From positions 16,001 to 80,000 of the forward strand of contig JACKPC010000002.1 of assembly GCA_024233835.1 (NCBI GenBank): 64,000 bases of DNA. Reading direction: 5' to 3'. Positions 21,414 through 30,121 of the stretch are shown here, one piece after another; position 1 is the first letter of the stretch, and each line of letters opens with the position of its first letter. The position numbers and the translations under genes were made by a program. This stretch comes from Leptospiraceae bacterium (GTDB lineage Bacteria > Spirochaetota > Leptospiria > Leptospirales > Leptospiraceae). The notes beneath the pieces are model-generated. The model worked only from the letters and a program-made list of their open reading frames with translations, was not told the origin of the DNA and searched no databases.

Positions 21414-22151
21414 ATGGAAAATCAGATTTTTATGATCCTCTCTATCATCGTCAGTGCAGTTATCTGGCTCAGGTACATCAGAAAAGAAGATAAGTATGAG
21501 CCGGAACCTCTTATGACGGTTCTTCGGGTAGGGCTTACAGGTGGTTTTATCAGCACCATGATAGCCGGTTTTCTGAATGTGGAAGCTGCAAACTTTTTGC
21601 AGGTAGATATCGGAAATACCCAGAATATGTCCAGTATGCCGGCAGGTATTCTTTCCACTTTTATTGGTTTTAACGAAGAGTTTAATAAAGCGATAGCGAC
21701 TATTTTTCTGGTTCGAAACCTGAAAGATCTGAATGAGCCGGTAGATGCCATTGTCTATTCCACTGCTGTAGGTCTCGGTTTTGCCTTTATCGAAAACTTT
21801 TCCTATTCCATGCAGTATGGTTTTATAAACCTCGTTATGCGCTCAGTTACCGCTATGCCCCTGCATATAGGTCTCGCTGCTCTCTGGGGCTATAAGATTG
21901 CCGATGCAAAGTTTGTAAAAAACACGGGACTTTTCAGGGAAATGTTTCCTATGATTATCACAGCTTCCTTAATCCATGCCTTATACGATTATTTAATTTT
22001 TACGATTAATAATCCTCTGGTTTCTCTTTCTATCAGCCTGGTCACCGGAGTAATTTTAGTTAAGTTCATCAAAAGAAAACTGATAGAGCTGGCCGAAAAA
22101 AGTCCTTTTAAACCCCAGAATTATGTAAAAAAAGAGGTAGAATTTCTTTAA
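21414..22151 (+). CDS. PrsW family intramembrane protease
   Basis: A membrane protein with about seven hydrophobic segments and the PrsW motifs: the glutamate pair in GFNEEFNKAIA, the FIEN in GLGFAFIENFSYS, and two histidines in AMPLHIGLAALWG and LIHALYDYL. In Bacillus, PrsW cleaves the anti-sigma factor RsiW at site 1; the substrate here is unknown and no anti-sigma gene is adjacent. The start has GGAG eight bases upstream and a good promoter. It is convergent with the next gene across a 30 bp gap filled by a hairpin repeat. Confidence 0.87.
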   Translation: MENQIFMILSIIVSAVIWLRYIRKEDKYEPEPLMTVLRVGLTGGFISTMIAGFLNVEAANFLQVDIGNTQNMSSMPAGILSTFIGFNEEFNKAIATIFLVRNLKDLNEPVDAIVYSTAVGLGFAFIENFSYSMQYGFINLVMRSVTAMPLHIGLAALWGYKIADAKFVKNTGLFREMFPMIITASLIHALYDYLIFTINNPLVSLSISLVTGVILVKFIKRKLIELAEKSPFKPQNYVKKEVEFL

Positions 22152-22157
22152 ACGTAA

Positions 22158-22177
22158 GCGAACCACCGATGGTTCGC
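22158..22177. repeat. GCGAACC hairpin repeat, copy 2
   Basis: GCGAACCACCGATGGTTCGC: the same hairpin as at 19291, but with a G-to-A change in one arm matched by C-to-T in the other, so pairing is kept. The stem extends through flanking GTAAG and CTTAC. It lies exactly between two convergent gene ends and may serve as a two-way terminator. Confidence 0.8.
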
Positions 22178-22181
22178 CTGC

Positions 22182-23180
22182 TTACCTGAAAAACCTGAGT
22201 ATGGCTTTTCTGTATAGAATCTCATTCAGGGGGTCTTTTAACTCAAAAAGACTCCTGTCTTTGGAAAGAGAACTTACCTTCTCTTTTCCAAAGATTCTAT
22301 CGAGGCCGGAAAAGAATACCGAAGCAGTAGCCTCAAGTCCGAAAGGAAATTCTTCTTCCATCTTTACACCTTTATCTTTTCTTCCGGAAATATCCCAAAT
22401 TCTTGCCTCCAGGTTTTGAAGATGTTCGTGCAGGTAAAAGACTTCCCTTTTATCTTCCTCGGATAAGAGCTTTAATTCTCCGTTTTCCTTTAATTTCCGC
22501 AAAAGCTTCTTTCCGAATCCGCAAAATATGGCCGTAAGACTCAAGATTTCGGAAAGACGGTATTCGAGGGCATGGGCTTCATACTCTAGAGGTAAGATAT
22601 CCTCTTCAAGAATTTTTAGTTTATCTGCTCTGGCCCGGCAATGCGTGGCTTCCGGTGTAAATTCGGTATGGATTCTTTCTATACTCATTTGGGAGGAATC
22701 TACAGGTATGAGGACCGGAACATAGGTCTGCCGTTTTTCGTCTTTGGCTATAATAATAAAATAATCTGCTCCATAGCCATTGGTCAAAAAACCTTTTTGG
22801 AAGTTTAAGTCTCCTGCCTCTGAAATTCGACTCTGTAAATTTTTAAGTCTTCCTTTCCAGCCGGGTTCTGTAACTCCTGTAGAACAGATGGCTTTACCCT
22901 CGATAATCTTTTGTAAGACTTCAGCCGCTTTTTGAGAGCCTGCCTGTTTTGCCATTTCGAGAATCCTTCCGGAAATGTTTACCTGTGCCATAAGAGCGAG
23001 GCCTATGCCTGTACCTCTCTCTTCTTCTGAAAGTAGACTGAGCTTTTTATGAAACTCAACAAAGCTCCCCCCTTCCAATACGCGAAAAAAACCATCTTCT
23101 GCAAGATAGGGTAAAAGTTCTCGATACAGAGTTTCATCGGGCTGTGAGGATAATTGTTGTAGTTTTTCCGGGCTTTTCAC
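22182..23180 (-). CDS. Divergent acyl-CoA dehydrogenase-like protein
   Basis: The middle segment (ICSTGVTEPGWKG, then KGFLTNGYGADYFIIIAKDE) fits the flavin-binding TEPGxG and KxFITNGxxAD region of acyl-CoA dehydrogenases, with a helical C-terminal domain after it. At 332 aa it is shorter than the usual 380-400 and the N-terminal helical domain is reduced. The catalytic Glu cannot be placed. The GTG start at 23180 has no strong ribosome site, so the start is uncertain. It could be an enzyme with an unusual substrate or a non-catalytic relative. Confidence 0.6.
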   Translation of the reverse strand: MKSPEKLQQLSSQPDETLYRELLPYLAEDGFFRVLEGGSFVEFHKKLSLLSEEERGTGIGLALMAQVNISGRILEMAKQAGSQKAAEVLQKIIEGKAICSTGVTEPGWKGRLKNLQSRISEAGDLNFQKGFLTNGYGADYFIIIAKDEKRQTYVPVLIPVDSSQMSIERIHTEFTPEATHCRARADKLKILEEDILPLEYEAHALEYRLSEILSLTAIFCGFGKKLLRKLKENGELKLLSEEDKREVFYLHEHLQNLEARIWDISGRKDKGVKMEEEFPFGLEATASVFFSGLDRIFGKEKVSSLSKDRSLFELKDPLNEILYRKAILRFFR

Positions 23181-23255
23181 AGTAAGCAGTAAAAAAAATA
23201 GAGTCCCAGAAAAAAAGAATTTTCTCTTTTCTCATATCCCTACTTTTATCAGGAA

Positions 23256-24782
23256 ATGGTTTTTTTTCAGAGAACGGCACATTACCTCTTCTTTCTCATT
23301 GCACTTATTCAGGCTTTAGCTTATCGTTGGGTCTGTGACGATGCCTTTATTAGTTTTCGCTATGCGAGAAACCTTACAAAAGGATTGGGTCTTGTATTTA
23401 ATGAAGGAGAAAGAGTAGAAGGCTATACAAATTTTCTCTGGACTCTTTTACTTTCCTTAGGCTTTCAATTTAAACTAAACCCGATTCCCTATTCAGAAAA
23501 TTTGGGTGTTCTTTTCTATCTCGGAACTCTATTTGTCACCTACTACTTTGCCAAAAAAATCAATGCCAGGCAAAGAAATTATTTCCCTATAGCTTTCTGC
23601 GGACTGGCTGTGCATAAGTATATGCACACCTTCGCTTCTTCCGGGCTGGAAACTTCTTTTTTCACCTTTCTTGTTTTATCTGCCTATTACTATGTTTTTC
23701 TTGCCGAAGATCTAAAACCGAGACTCATTGCTTTTACCTTATTAAACCTGGCTGCTCTTACCAGACCGGAAGGACTTTTGTATTACTTTGTAGCTGCTTT
23801 TTATATATACTATTTAGATATTAAAAATGGGATCTTATACAGGGGTAGTACCGGAAAGGAAATCCTTTTAAGATCTCTTCATCACATTCCTTTTCTAATT
23901 ATCTATATACCCTATTTTATCTGGAAATACAACTATTACGGATTTCTTCTCCCCAATACTTACTATGCAAAATCAGGAGGAGGAATTTATTTTTCCCAGG
24001 GCTGGAAATATTTAGAAATATTTTGTGATGCCTATTATTTCCTGTATACCCTGCCCTTTTTTCTAATTTTGTACCTATTCAGACTTCGTAAAGAAAGAAA
24101 TACACACAGGAACTTTTTACTGATTTTTATAGCTCCTCTCCTTCATCTTTTGTATATTTTAAAAGTAGGAGGAGATTTCATGTTTGCCCGCTTTTTCATT
24201 CCTCTCTTACCTTTTGTATATATTCTTTTTGAAATATTCCTATATCGCTTTTTTAGAAAAATCGATAATACCTTAAAATTTGTAGCTTTAATCATTTTAA
24301 CACTTCTGTTCATGGATCCCTATAAAGGAACCTCCGTACCGATTATTAACGGAATCAGCAATGAAAGAGAGATCTACAAACCCAATAATGTAACTTATCT
24401 TATGCTAAAAATACTCTCCTGGAAACCACATTTTGAAAGAGCCAATGTGCGTTTTGCTTTTGGTGGAGCCCAGGCAATCTATGCTTACTACCTGGAAAAC
24501 AACTATGCAATTGAAGCAGAATGCGGCTTAACTGATTCGTATCTGGCACATAGAAAAATCAGTATGAGAGGTAGAGTCGGACATGAAAAGGAAGCTCCTC
24601 TTTCTTATTTAAAAGAAAAAGGCATTCACCTTCACATGAGCGGAGAGGAAGGTCACTGGGGAGAAGAAAAATATAAGGGTTACATAAAGGGTCTACCCGG
24701 TGAAATTAACATCATCTATGATGATCCGAATGTAATCAATATCTTAAGGCAACACCCCGATATACAGTTTCCCAATTATTAA
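23256..24782 (+). CDS. GT-C type membrane glycosyltransferase
   Basis: A 508 aa protein with about nine to eleven membrane segments. The first extracytoplasmic loop has the GT-C acidic motif (VCDDAFISFRYARNLTKGLGLVFNEGERVEGYTNFLW), close to the style of mycobacterial AftB-like and other polyprenyl-phosphate-sugar transferases. A soluble C-terminal part (about 400-508) follows. The sugar and acceptor are unknown. It is the first of a co-directional run with the tandem dioxygenase, radical SAM and nucleotidyltransferase-fold genes; a shared pathway is possible but not proven, with a 41 bp gap. Confidence 0.8.
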   Translation: MVFFQRTAHYLFFLIALIQALAYRWVCDDAFISFRYARNLTKGLGLVFNEGERVEGYTNFLWTLLLSLGFQFKLNPIPYSENLGVLFYLGTLFVTYYFAKKINARQRNYFPIAFCGLAVHKYMHTFASSGLETSFFTFLVLSAYYYVFLAEDLKPRLIAFTLLNLAALTRPEGLLYYFVAAFYIYYLDIKNGILYRGSTGKEILLRSLHHIPFLIIYIPYFIWKYNYYGFLLPNTYYAKSGGGIYFSQGWKYLEIFCDAYYFLYTLPFFLILYLFRLRKERNTHRNFLLIFIAPLLHLLYILKVGGDFMFARFFIPLLPFVYILFEIFLYRFFRKIDNTLKFVALIILTLLFMDPYKGTSVPIINGISNEREIYKPNNVTYLMLKILSWKPHFERANVRFAFGGAQAIYAYYLENNYAIEAECGLTDSYLAHRKISMRGRVGHEKEAPLSYLKEKGIHLHMSGEEGHWGEEKYKGYIKGLPGEINIIYDDPNVINILRQHPDIQFPNY

Positions 24783-24823
24783 TTACTAATATAAGTATTT
24801 CGATATTTATTTCAGAGGAAGTT

Positions 24824-26917
24824 ATGGAAAATCAAAATGATTTGCTGGAGAGGAGACGTTTTTCAGAACAGATGAAAACAGAGCAACGTAGTATTCATGT
24901 ATTCGATGCAGGTGAAAATCTATCAGAAGAAGTCTGCAGGCAAATACGAGCGGAATATGAACATCTGGGCGGACTTCATATTTGTAATACAGGTTTGAAA
25001 AGTGAAGAAGAATTATTACCTTTTATGGATGCACTGGGATTTTCCAAGCTTCGTCAATTTTCCGGTGGAGGACGAACCAGTACCCAATGGCAAGAAAAAT
25101 GGGTAGTCCCCGGTCTTCGTCGAATGGATTATTATCCGCCGGATCTGTATCTCTTACCCAATAATGAAGTACAGTATCAACGTTATTCCCCCAGGGATAT
25201 TCTGTTCTTTTGTAAAAAACCTGCTGAGACGGGAGGAAGAAGTTTCTTGCATGAGGCAAAACGTGTAGAAAGGTTTTTAATAGCAAAAGGTGGTAAAAAG
25301 TTATTAGATAAATTGGATAAATTTGGTCTGACAATAGAAACAGGTTTTCTGGATAATAGGCATCCCAAAAAGTCAGAGAACTATTTTGCTTCCTGGCAGG
25401 AACGCTTTCAAACGGAAGATCCTTCAGAAGCTCTTGCAATCATCAAAAATAAACAGGATGAATATGATGAAGGCTGGTGGAATTTAGATGATGGAGAGTT
25501 TCCAAGTCTTATGACAAAAATAACTCTCTCCGCCTATAAAACTCTGGGTAAGGATAAATTTCTTCGTTTTCCGAGAATAGCATTGGGAGAAGCTAATATT
25601 CAAAATGGTTATCGACGCTATCTCCTGGGAAACGCTCAGGAAATGACAGATGAAGAAAAGACTTTACTCTTTGAAGCCTATGATAAAACCAAAGAAGGTA
25701 TTCAGTGGCAATTTGGTGATATAATTCTTTTTGATAATATTCGCTACGGTCATTCCAGGGAAGCCTTTGAGGGGGAACGGGAAATTTGGGTTGGAATGGC
25801 AGGAATGGTCTGGGACGACAGGCTTAAAAAAGAACCTATTCCAATAAAACAAAATACCATTCATTCTTATGAGCCCCAAATAAATTCTCAACACTATTAT
25901 CGTCAGCCAATTAATGTTGATAAAAGCAAAGCCTGCTCTATGCGCATCTTTGATGCAAAAGAGAAGCTTTCTGAACGTACAATACATTGGATCCGGGAAG
26001 AATTTGCCTTACATGGAGCTTTACATATTATTAATACAGGTTTGAATTGCTCGCATCCGGGAGAGTTGCCCTTTGAAATTCAGGCAGCCCTGGGTTTTTC
26101 TACTGAAGAACAATTTATCTGGGGAGGAAGTAATAGCGGTAGAACCATGAGAAAACACTGGGGAAATGGTGTATATGCTACAGATTACTATCCACCTGAA
26201 TTATTCTTGCTTCCCCATAATGAAATTTTATATCAGCTACGTTTACCTACACGCTTACTCTTCTTTTCTACACATCCGGCCAAAACAGGTGGAAGAACTT
26301 TTGTTCATTCCGCAAAGGGTTTTGAAGAGTTTTTACTGAATTCCGGAAATGTAGGTATTGGATTGATAGAGAAAATGTATCAACATGGCTTTCGTATTGA
26401 CACGGGTTTTTTAGATGATAAGGATCCCCAGAAAAAATTCAACTACTTTCGATCCTGGCAGGAGCGTTTCCAAACACAGGACAGAGAAGAAGCCCTGAGT
26501 AAATGCCGAAAGGCTACAGACCAGTTTGATGACTGCTGCTGGAAAACTGACTTTGATAAGTGTGATGAATTTCCTATGCTGATGACCCGGATTCATGTTC
26601 CTGCGGTATTATTTGACAATAGGATGAAGGAAAACTTCTTACTCTTTCCCCGAATTGCCCTGGATCCTCCTCATCATCATAACGGATTTCGAGAGTATTT
26701 ATTTGGTAATGGAGAAAAACTTTCCAAAGATGAAATCAATCTGCTACTTTCTTCTTTCATGTATGAAGCAGAAGCCAGGTATACACAATCGAATGATATC
26801 ATACTGGTAGATAATATACGATACGGACATTCCAGGGAAGGCTATAGCGGAAAACGTGAAGTAGGTGTCTTGATGGCAGGTCTTATCCATAATGAGGGAG
26901 CCAAGCATAGTGAATGA
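24824..26917 (+). CDS. Tandem TauD/TfdA-like dioxygenase
   Basis: Two homologous halves (about 21-345 and 365-690) each resemble TauD/TfdA Fe(II)/2-oxoglutarate dioxygenases of the type found in natural-product clusters. Shared landmarks: LHICNTGL / LHIINTGL, YYPPDLYLLP / YYPPELFLLP, PAETGGRSF / PAKTGGRTF, SWQERFQT and DNIRYGHSRE (distal His). The iron-binding H-x-E is HNE in the second half but NNE in the first, so only the second half keeps a full facial triad. GAGGA lies five bases before the ATG. It overlaps the radical SAM gene. Substrate unknown. Confidence 0.85.
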   Translation: MENQNDLLERRRFSEQMKTEQRSIHVFDAGENLSEEVCRQIRAEYEHLGGLHICNTGLKSEEELLPFMDALGFSKLRQFSGGGRTSTQWQEKWVVPGLRRMDYYPPDLYLLPNNEVQYQRYSPRDILFFCKKPAETGGRSFLHEAKRVERFLIAKGGKKLLDKLDKFGLTIETGFLDNRHPKKSENYFASWQERFQTEDPSEALAIIKNKQDEYDEGWWNLDDGEFPSLMTKITLSAYKTLGKDKFLRFPRIALGEANIQNGYRRYLLGNAQEMTDEEKTLLFEAYDKTKEGIQWQFGDIILFDNIRYGHSREAFEGEREIWVGMAGMVWDDRLKKEPIPIKQNTIHSYEPQINSQHYYRQPINVDKSKACSMRIFDAKEKLSERTIHWIREEFALHGALHIINTGLNCSHPGELPFEIQAALGFSTEEQFIWGGSNSGRTMRKHWGNGVYATDYYPPELFLLPHNEILYQLRLPTRLLFFSTHPAKTGGRTFVHSAKGFEEFLLNSGNVGIGLIEKMYQHGFRIDTGFLDDKDPQKKFNYFRSWQERFQTQDREEALSKCRKATDQFDDCCWKTDFDKCDEFPMLMTRIHVPAVLFDNRMKENFLLFPRIALDPPHHHNGFREYLFGNGEKLSKDEINLLLSSFMYEAEARYTQSNDIILVDNIRYGHSREGYSGKREVGVLMAGLIHNEGAKHSE

Positions 26918-27992
26918 GCGTTTATTTGAGCCCAACCAGATTCGATATGCAAAAGAAATCATTGAGCCGGGCATCTATCGTGATGGGCGCTGGCGATATT
27001 ACGATGAGCCGGAACTTGTCTCACATAGTCTCTGTGGAAAGAATTTTTTACTTCGTCCGGGTCTCACCTTTACACCCTATGCTAATCCAACAGCCTGTAA
27101 TGCTCACTGCTTATTTTGCTCGGAAGAACTTTTGCGAAAAGACGGTGAATATTTAACTGCTAAAAGAACAATCCATGATCATGATGGATATTTTAAAGGT
27201 TTGGAAAAGTTTTTCCGGGAAATACGTGGTTTTCCACTGGGCCTGAGTTTAAGCGGATTAGAAGCAACCAACGATTCAAACTGGTTTTTACGCTTAATGG
27301 AACTTTTAGAAGAGAACAAAGATATTTTCGCTGAAAAGGTTTTATACAGCAATGGAAGCGGTTTATTACGTAATCCTCATTTTTTGGATATATTAATAAA
27401 ACTTAATTTTGATAGAATTGAATTATCCCGCTGTTCCTTTGATACGGAGATAAATCAAAATATTATGCGCTTTAACCGTACAGAACCTGTATATAGACAG
27501 GAAGGATTTCTCTCTCTCTTAGACTTGCTTCGCGATCGAATACATACCAAGCTGTCCTGTATTTTAAACCGTAAGGGAGTATCAAGCCTTAAAGATATTG
27601 AAGACTATATTACAAAGGCGAGACAGGGCGGAATAAAAGAAATCGTATTTCGAGAATTAAGTCAACTCGGAGATTTGTATCATATAAACTCTTTTGTACA
27701 ATGGATTGAAGACCATCGAGTATCCGCAAGAAAATTCATGGACGATATTTATCCTGAGAAAAATAAAATCCGTGAAGGTTGGGAGTTTATTGCAGCCACC
27801 TGCGGATATTATTACTATAATGAAATATACTCTTTTCAAAATGTACAGGTGATCTTCGAAACTTCTTCCTATGTTGTACATCAGGAAGCACAAACAAAAG
27901 GAGTCATTCATAAACTGGTTTTTCATTCCAATGGAGATTTGTGCGGAGATTGGGTACCGAACTCTAATAAACTAGGAAACTACTATGGATGA
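26910..27992 (+). CDS. Radical SAM protein
   Basis: Carries the CX3CX2C cluster motif (CNAHCLFC, residues 63-70 from the GTG at 26910) within a TPYANPTACNAHC context, followed by a GLSLSGLEAT segment typical of the SAM-binding barrel. Further cysteines near the C-terminus (ATCGYY and DLCGDW) might hold another ligand, but no SPASM pattern is clear. GTG at 26910 overlaps the upstream TGA and has GGGAG at a good distance; an ATG at 26892 is the alternative. It overlaps the next gene by 8 bp. The reaction is unknown; the neighbours suggest a small-molecule or peptide modification. Confidence 0.87.
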   Translation: MNERLFEPNQIRYAKEIIEPGIYRDGRWRYYDEPELVSHSLCGKNFLLRPGLTFTPYANPTACNAHCLFCSEELLRKDGEYLTAKRTIHDHDGYFKGLEKFFREIRGFPLGLSLSGLEATNDSNWFLRLMELLEENKDIFAEKVLYSNGSGLLRNPHFLDILIKLNFDRIELSRCSFDTEINQNIMRFNRTEPVYRQEGFLSLLDLLRDRIHTKLSCILNRKGVSSLKDIEDYITKARQGGIKEIVFRELSQLGDLYHINSFVQWIEDHRVSARKFMDDIYPEKNKIREGWEFIAATCGYYYYNEIYSFQNVQVIFETSSYVVHQEAQTKGVIHKLVFHSNGDLCGDWVPNSNKLGNYYG

Positions 27993-28536
27993 CTTTCCAT
28001 ATAGGAAAAATCTTAGCCTGCAAATGCTTGAAGAAGGCTTCCATATCTTCAAATTAAGGTTTTTATATTTCGGTTCTTATGCTTTGCGTTTATATGAACC
28101 TGAAAAATTAAAATCCTTTTCTCCTCCGGATATTGATCTTTTAGTAGATAACGATAAAGAGAAATTACTCTCTCTGGCAAAATATCTTCACCAGAAAAGC
28201 TGGGAGGTTCGTATCTGGGGAGAAGAATACCGAGATGATTGGGATCCATCCTATCTCGAAGGAAAATTTTATATGCGCTTAAAGTATATAACAGAAGACC
28301 AAAAACTCAGCACCCTTGATATTACCTATGAGTCTCCCTATCTAAATTTTTCTCGATCTTACGCGGAAAAAGAAGATAGATATGGTTATCCATTATGTTC
28401 TCTCAAGGATTTATGGTATCTGAAACTCTTGAAAAACAGTGAGAAAGCTCTCGCATTTGCAAAAGAACATGCTTTAATTATTCCGAAACAAAGTAAGAAG
28501 TCTGCAAAATCCTGGAAAATTACAGGTCAGAGATAA
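27985..28536 (+). CDS. Nucleotidyltransferase-fold protein
   Basis: A 183 aa protein with the start of a Pol-beta-type nucleotidyltransferase fold: FGSYALRLY followed by PPDIDLLVD, giving the GS and D-x-D-like elements, then a helix-strand region with LDITYESP (possible third acidic position). It resembles stand-alone nucleotidyltransferases that modify small molecules, proteins or RNA. The ATG overlaps the radical SAM stop (ATGGATGA), so the two are coupled. It ends 15 bp from the convergent OmpA-like gene. Confidence 0.65.
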   Translation: MDDFPYRKNLSLQMLEEGFHIFKLRFLYFGSYALRLYEPEKLKSFSPPDIDLLVDNDKEKLLSLAKYLHQKSWEVRIWGEEYRDDWDPSYLEGKFYMRLKYITEDQKLSTLDITYESPYLNFSRSYAEKEDRYGYPLCSLKDLWYLKLLKNSEKALAFAKEHALIIPKQSKKSAKSWKITGQR

Positions 28537-28551
28537 TAAAAATTGCCTCAA

Positions 28552-29754
28552 TTAATTTTCCAGGATAGTAATTTCTACTCTACGATTTTGCCTTCTACCT
28601 TCTTCGGTATTATTATCACCAATAGGAACTGTTGAACCCTTACCAACAGTAAGAATCTGTCGATTCTTTAATATTTTTAAAGATATAAGAAAATCACCTA
28701 CAGCTTTTGATCTTTTTTTTGATAAAATTTGAGAAGTCTCTTCATAACCGACGCGGGCTGTATGCCCTGTAATGAATACATCTCTATCCGGAACTTTTTG
28801 AATCAATTCTGCAATCTTTTTTAACTTTTCTTTTTCTGACTCAGAGAGCTGAAAAGAGTTTGCTTGAAATTGAATATTTTCAAGGGATAAGGTTACTCCT
28901 TTTTCATCTGTTTTAACACTTGTATCTGTTATTCCTTTCTCTTTTAATTCCTTGTTTAAGTCTTGAGCTATCTTCTCTTTATCTAATGCTGGAGATAAAT
29001 AATAAGTTCCTTTAGAATTTCCTATATATTCAATGCTTGAGCGGTTAGAAAGTGTAAAATAATAATCAAATTCTTCCTTATGAGAATCTAACCTCCCCTC
29101 TTCTATATTCCAGTAATATACCTGCTCCGAGTATCCACTTATGAGAACAGGTATGGGCATTAAGTTAAGCTGTTTATAGGGAGTTTTATAAAATATTGTA
29201 TAAGATACTTTTAAAACTGCGATTTTCTTAGAATCTATAGTAAGATTATTAAGATATTTATAATGTACTTTTATTGGTATCCGAAGAGGTTGTTCTAAAC
29301 CAAACTGCTTTTTCATATCATGAACCTCGTAGGCATCAGAGGTCCAGGTTTCTCCTATATTAATATCTTTATCCGGAAAAAGCGGAATGTTTCTGATAAC
29401 CGGCATGAAATATTTATCATCTATAGTATATAAACCTAACCTATCACGCCAAAATTTCGATTGATAATCTTCCTTCAATTGAAAAGAAGACTTATTTCCA
29501 AGGAAATTTTCAGAGGTCTGGTAAATACAATCTAATTCTCCGGAATCAGATTTTGTATTAATCGTATGAACCGCAATCTTATTCATAATTTTTGTTCGAT
29601 TCGTTGGGATTCCATTAATATTTATATACTCATCGACTTCGTGAATAATTCGATATTTCTCACCTTTTAAATATTTATATTGTAACCTTTCCGGATAGAT
29701 AGAAATACTTAATAAAAATAGGTAAAATACAAGAAGATTGAGATAACGATTCAT
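28552..29754 (-). CDS. OmpA-family C-terminal domain protein
   Basis: Begins with a signal peptide (NLLVFYLFLLSISIYP). The first 290 residues are a beta-rich domain of unknown type. The last 110 form an OmpA-like peptidoglycan-binding domain: IQFQANSFQLSESEKEKLKKIAELIQ, FITGHTARVG, LSKKRSKAVGDFLI and GRRQNRRVEITI. It probably sits in the outer membrane or periplasm and touches the cell wall. AAGGAG lies six bases before the ATG. It is followed downstream only by the convergent nucleotidyltransferase gene. Confidence 0.88.
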   Translation of the reverse strand: MNRYLNLLVFYLFLLSISIYPERLQYKYLKGEKYRIIHEVDEYININGIPTNRTKIMNKIAVHTINTKSDSGELDCIYQTSENFLGNKSSFQLKEDYQSKFWRDRLGLYTIDDKYFMPVIRNIPLFPDKDINIGETWTSDAYEVHDMKKQFGLEQPLRIPIKVHYKYLNNLTIDSKKIAVLKVSYTIFYKTPYKQLNLMPIPVLISGYSEQVYYWNIEEGRLDSHKEEFDYYFTLSNRSSIEYIGNSKGTYYLSPALDKEKIAQDLNKELKEKGITDTSVKTDEKGVTLSLENIQFQANSFQLSESEKEKLKKIAELIQKVPDRDVFITGHTARVGYEETSQILSKKRSKAVGDFLISLKILKNRQILTVGKGSTVPIGDNNTEEGRRQNRRVEITILEN

Positions 29755-29828
29755 AGTAACTCCTTACTCCTATTTATGTAGCCTTCATAAATACCTTAGT
29801 TGATATATTATAGTTTATAAGAATACGT

Positions 29829-30035
29829 TTATTTTCTTTTCAAATATAAGGTTCCAATTACAGAAAGTATAGCTCCTAAAACTAAAAAAACAGAAGCACT
29901 TACATAATCAGCAGGAAGCGGGCCTGCCGAACGAAGCCCTATACTCCATCCGAAGGTTGCATTTAAGGCAGATCCAATTCCAGCTAGCAATAGAGCATAT
30001 CCTATCGTTTGAATAATAACCATGAATATTTTCAT
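29829..30035 (-). CDS. Small two-helix membrane protein
   Basis: A 68 aa protein with two hydrophobic helices (about 4-24 and 44-63) joined by a short loop (GWSIGLRSAGPLPADY), ending LKRK. AGGAG lies nine bases before the ATG. No family recognised. It has the size and layout of small inner-membrane proteins. It stands between the ankyrin-like and OmpA-like genes on the same strand. Confidence 0.65.
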   Translation of the reverse strand: MKIFMVIIQTIGYALLLAGIGSALNATFGWSIGLRSAGPLPADYVSASVFLVLGAILSVIGTLYLKRK

Positions 30036-30121
30036 AAATTTCTTTCTCCTAAAGTGTATATATCCGTATTACTTATTGATACTATTAAATTATAACCGGA
30101 CTATAGTGCAACTGTCATTTT

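Noticed and set aside
22182..23256. Signal-peptide-like frame upstream of the acyl-CoA dehydrogenase-like gene
   Set aside because: The ATG-led hydrophobic stretch near 23230 is in a different frame from the gene, and a frameshift cannot be supported.
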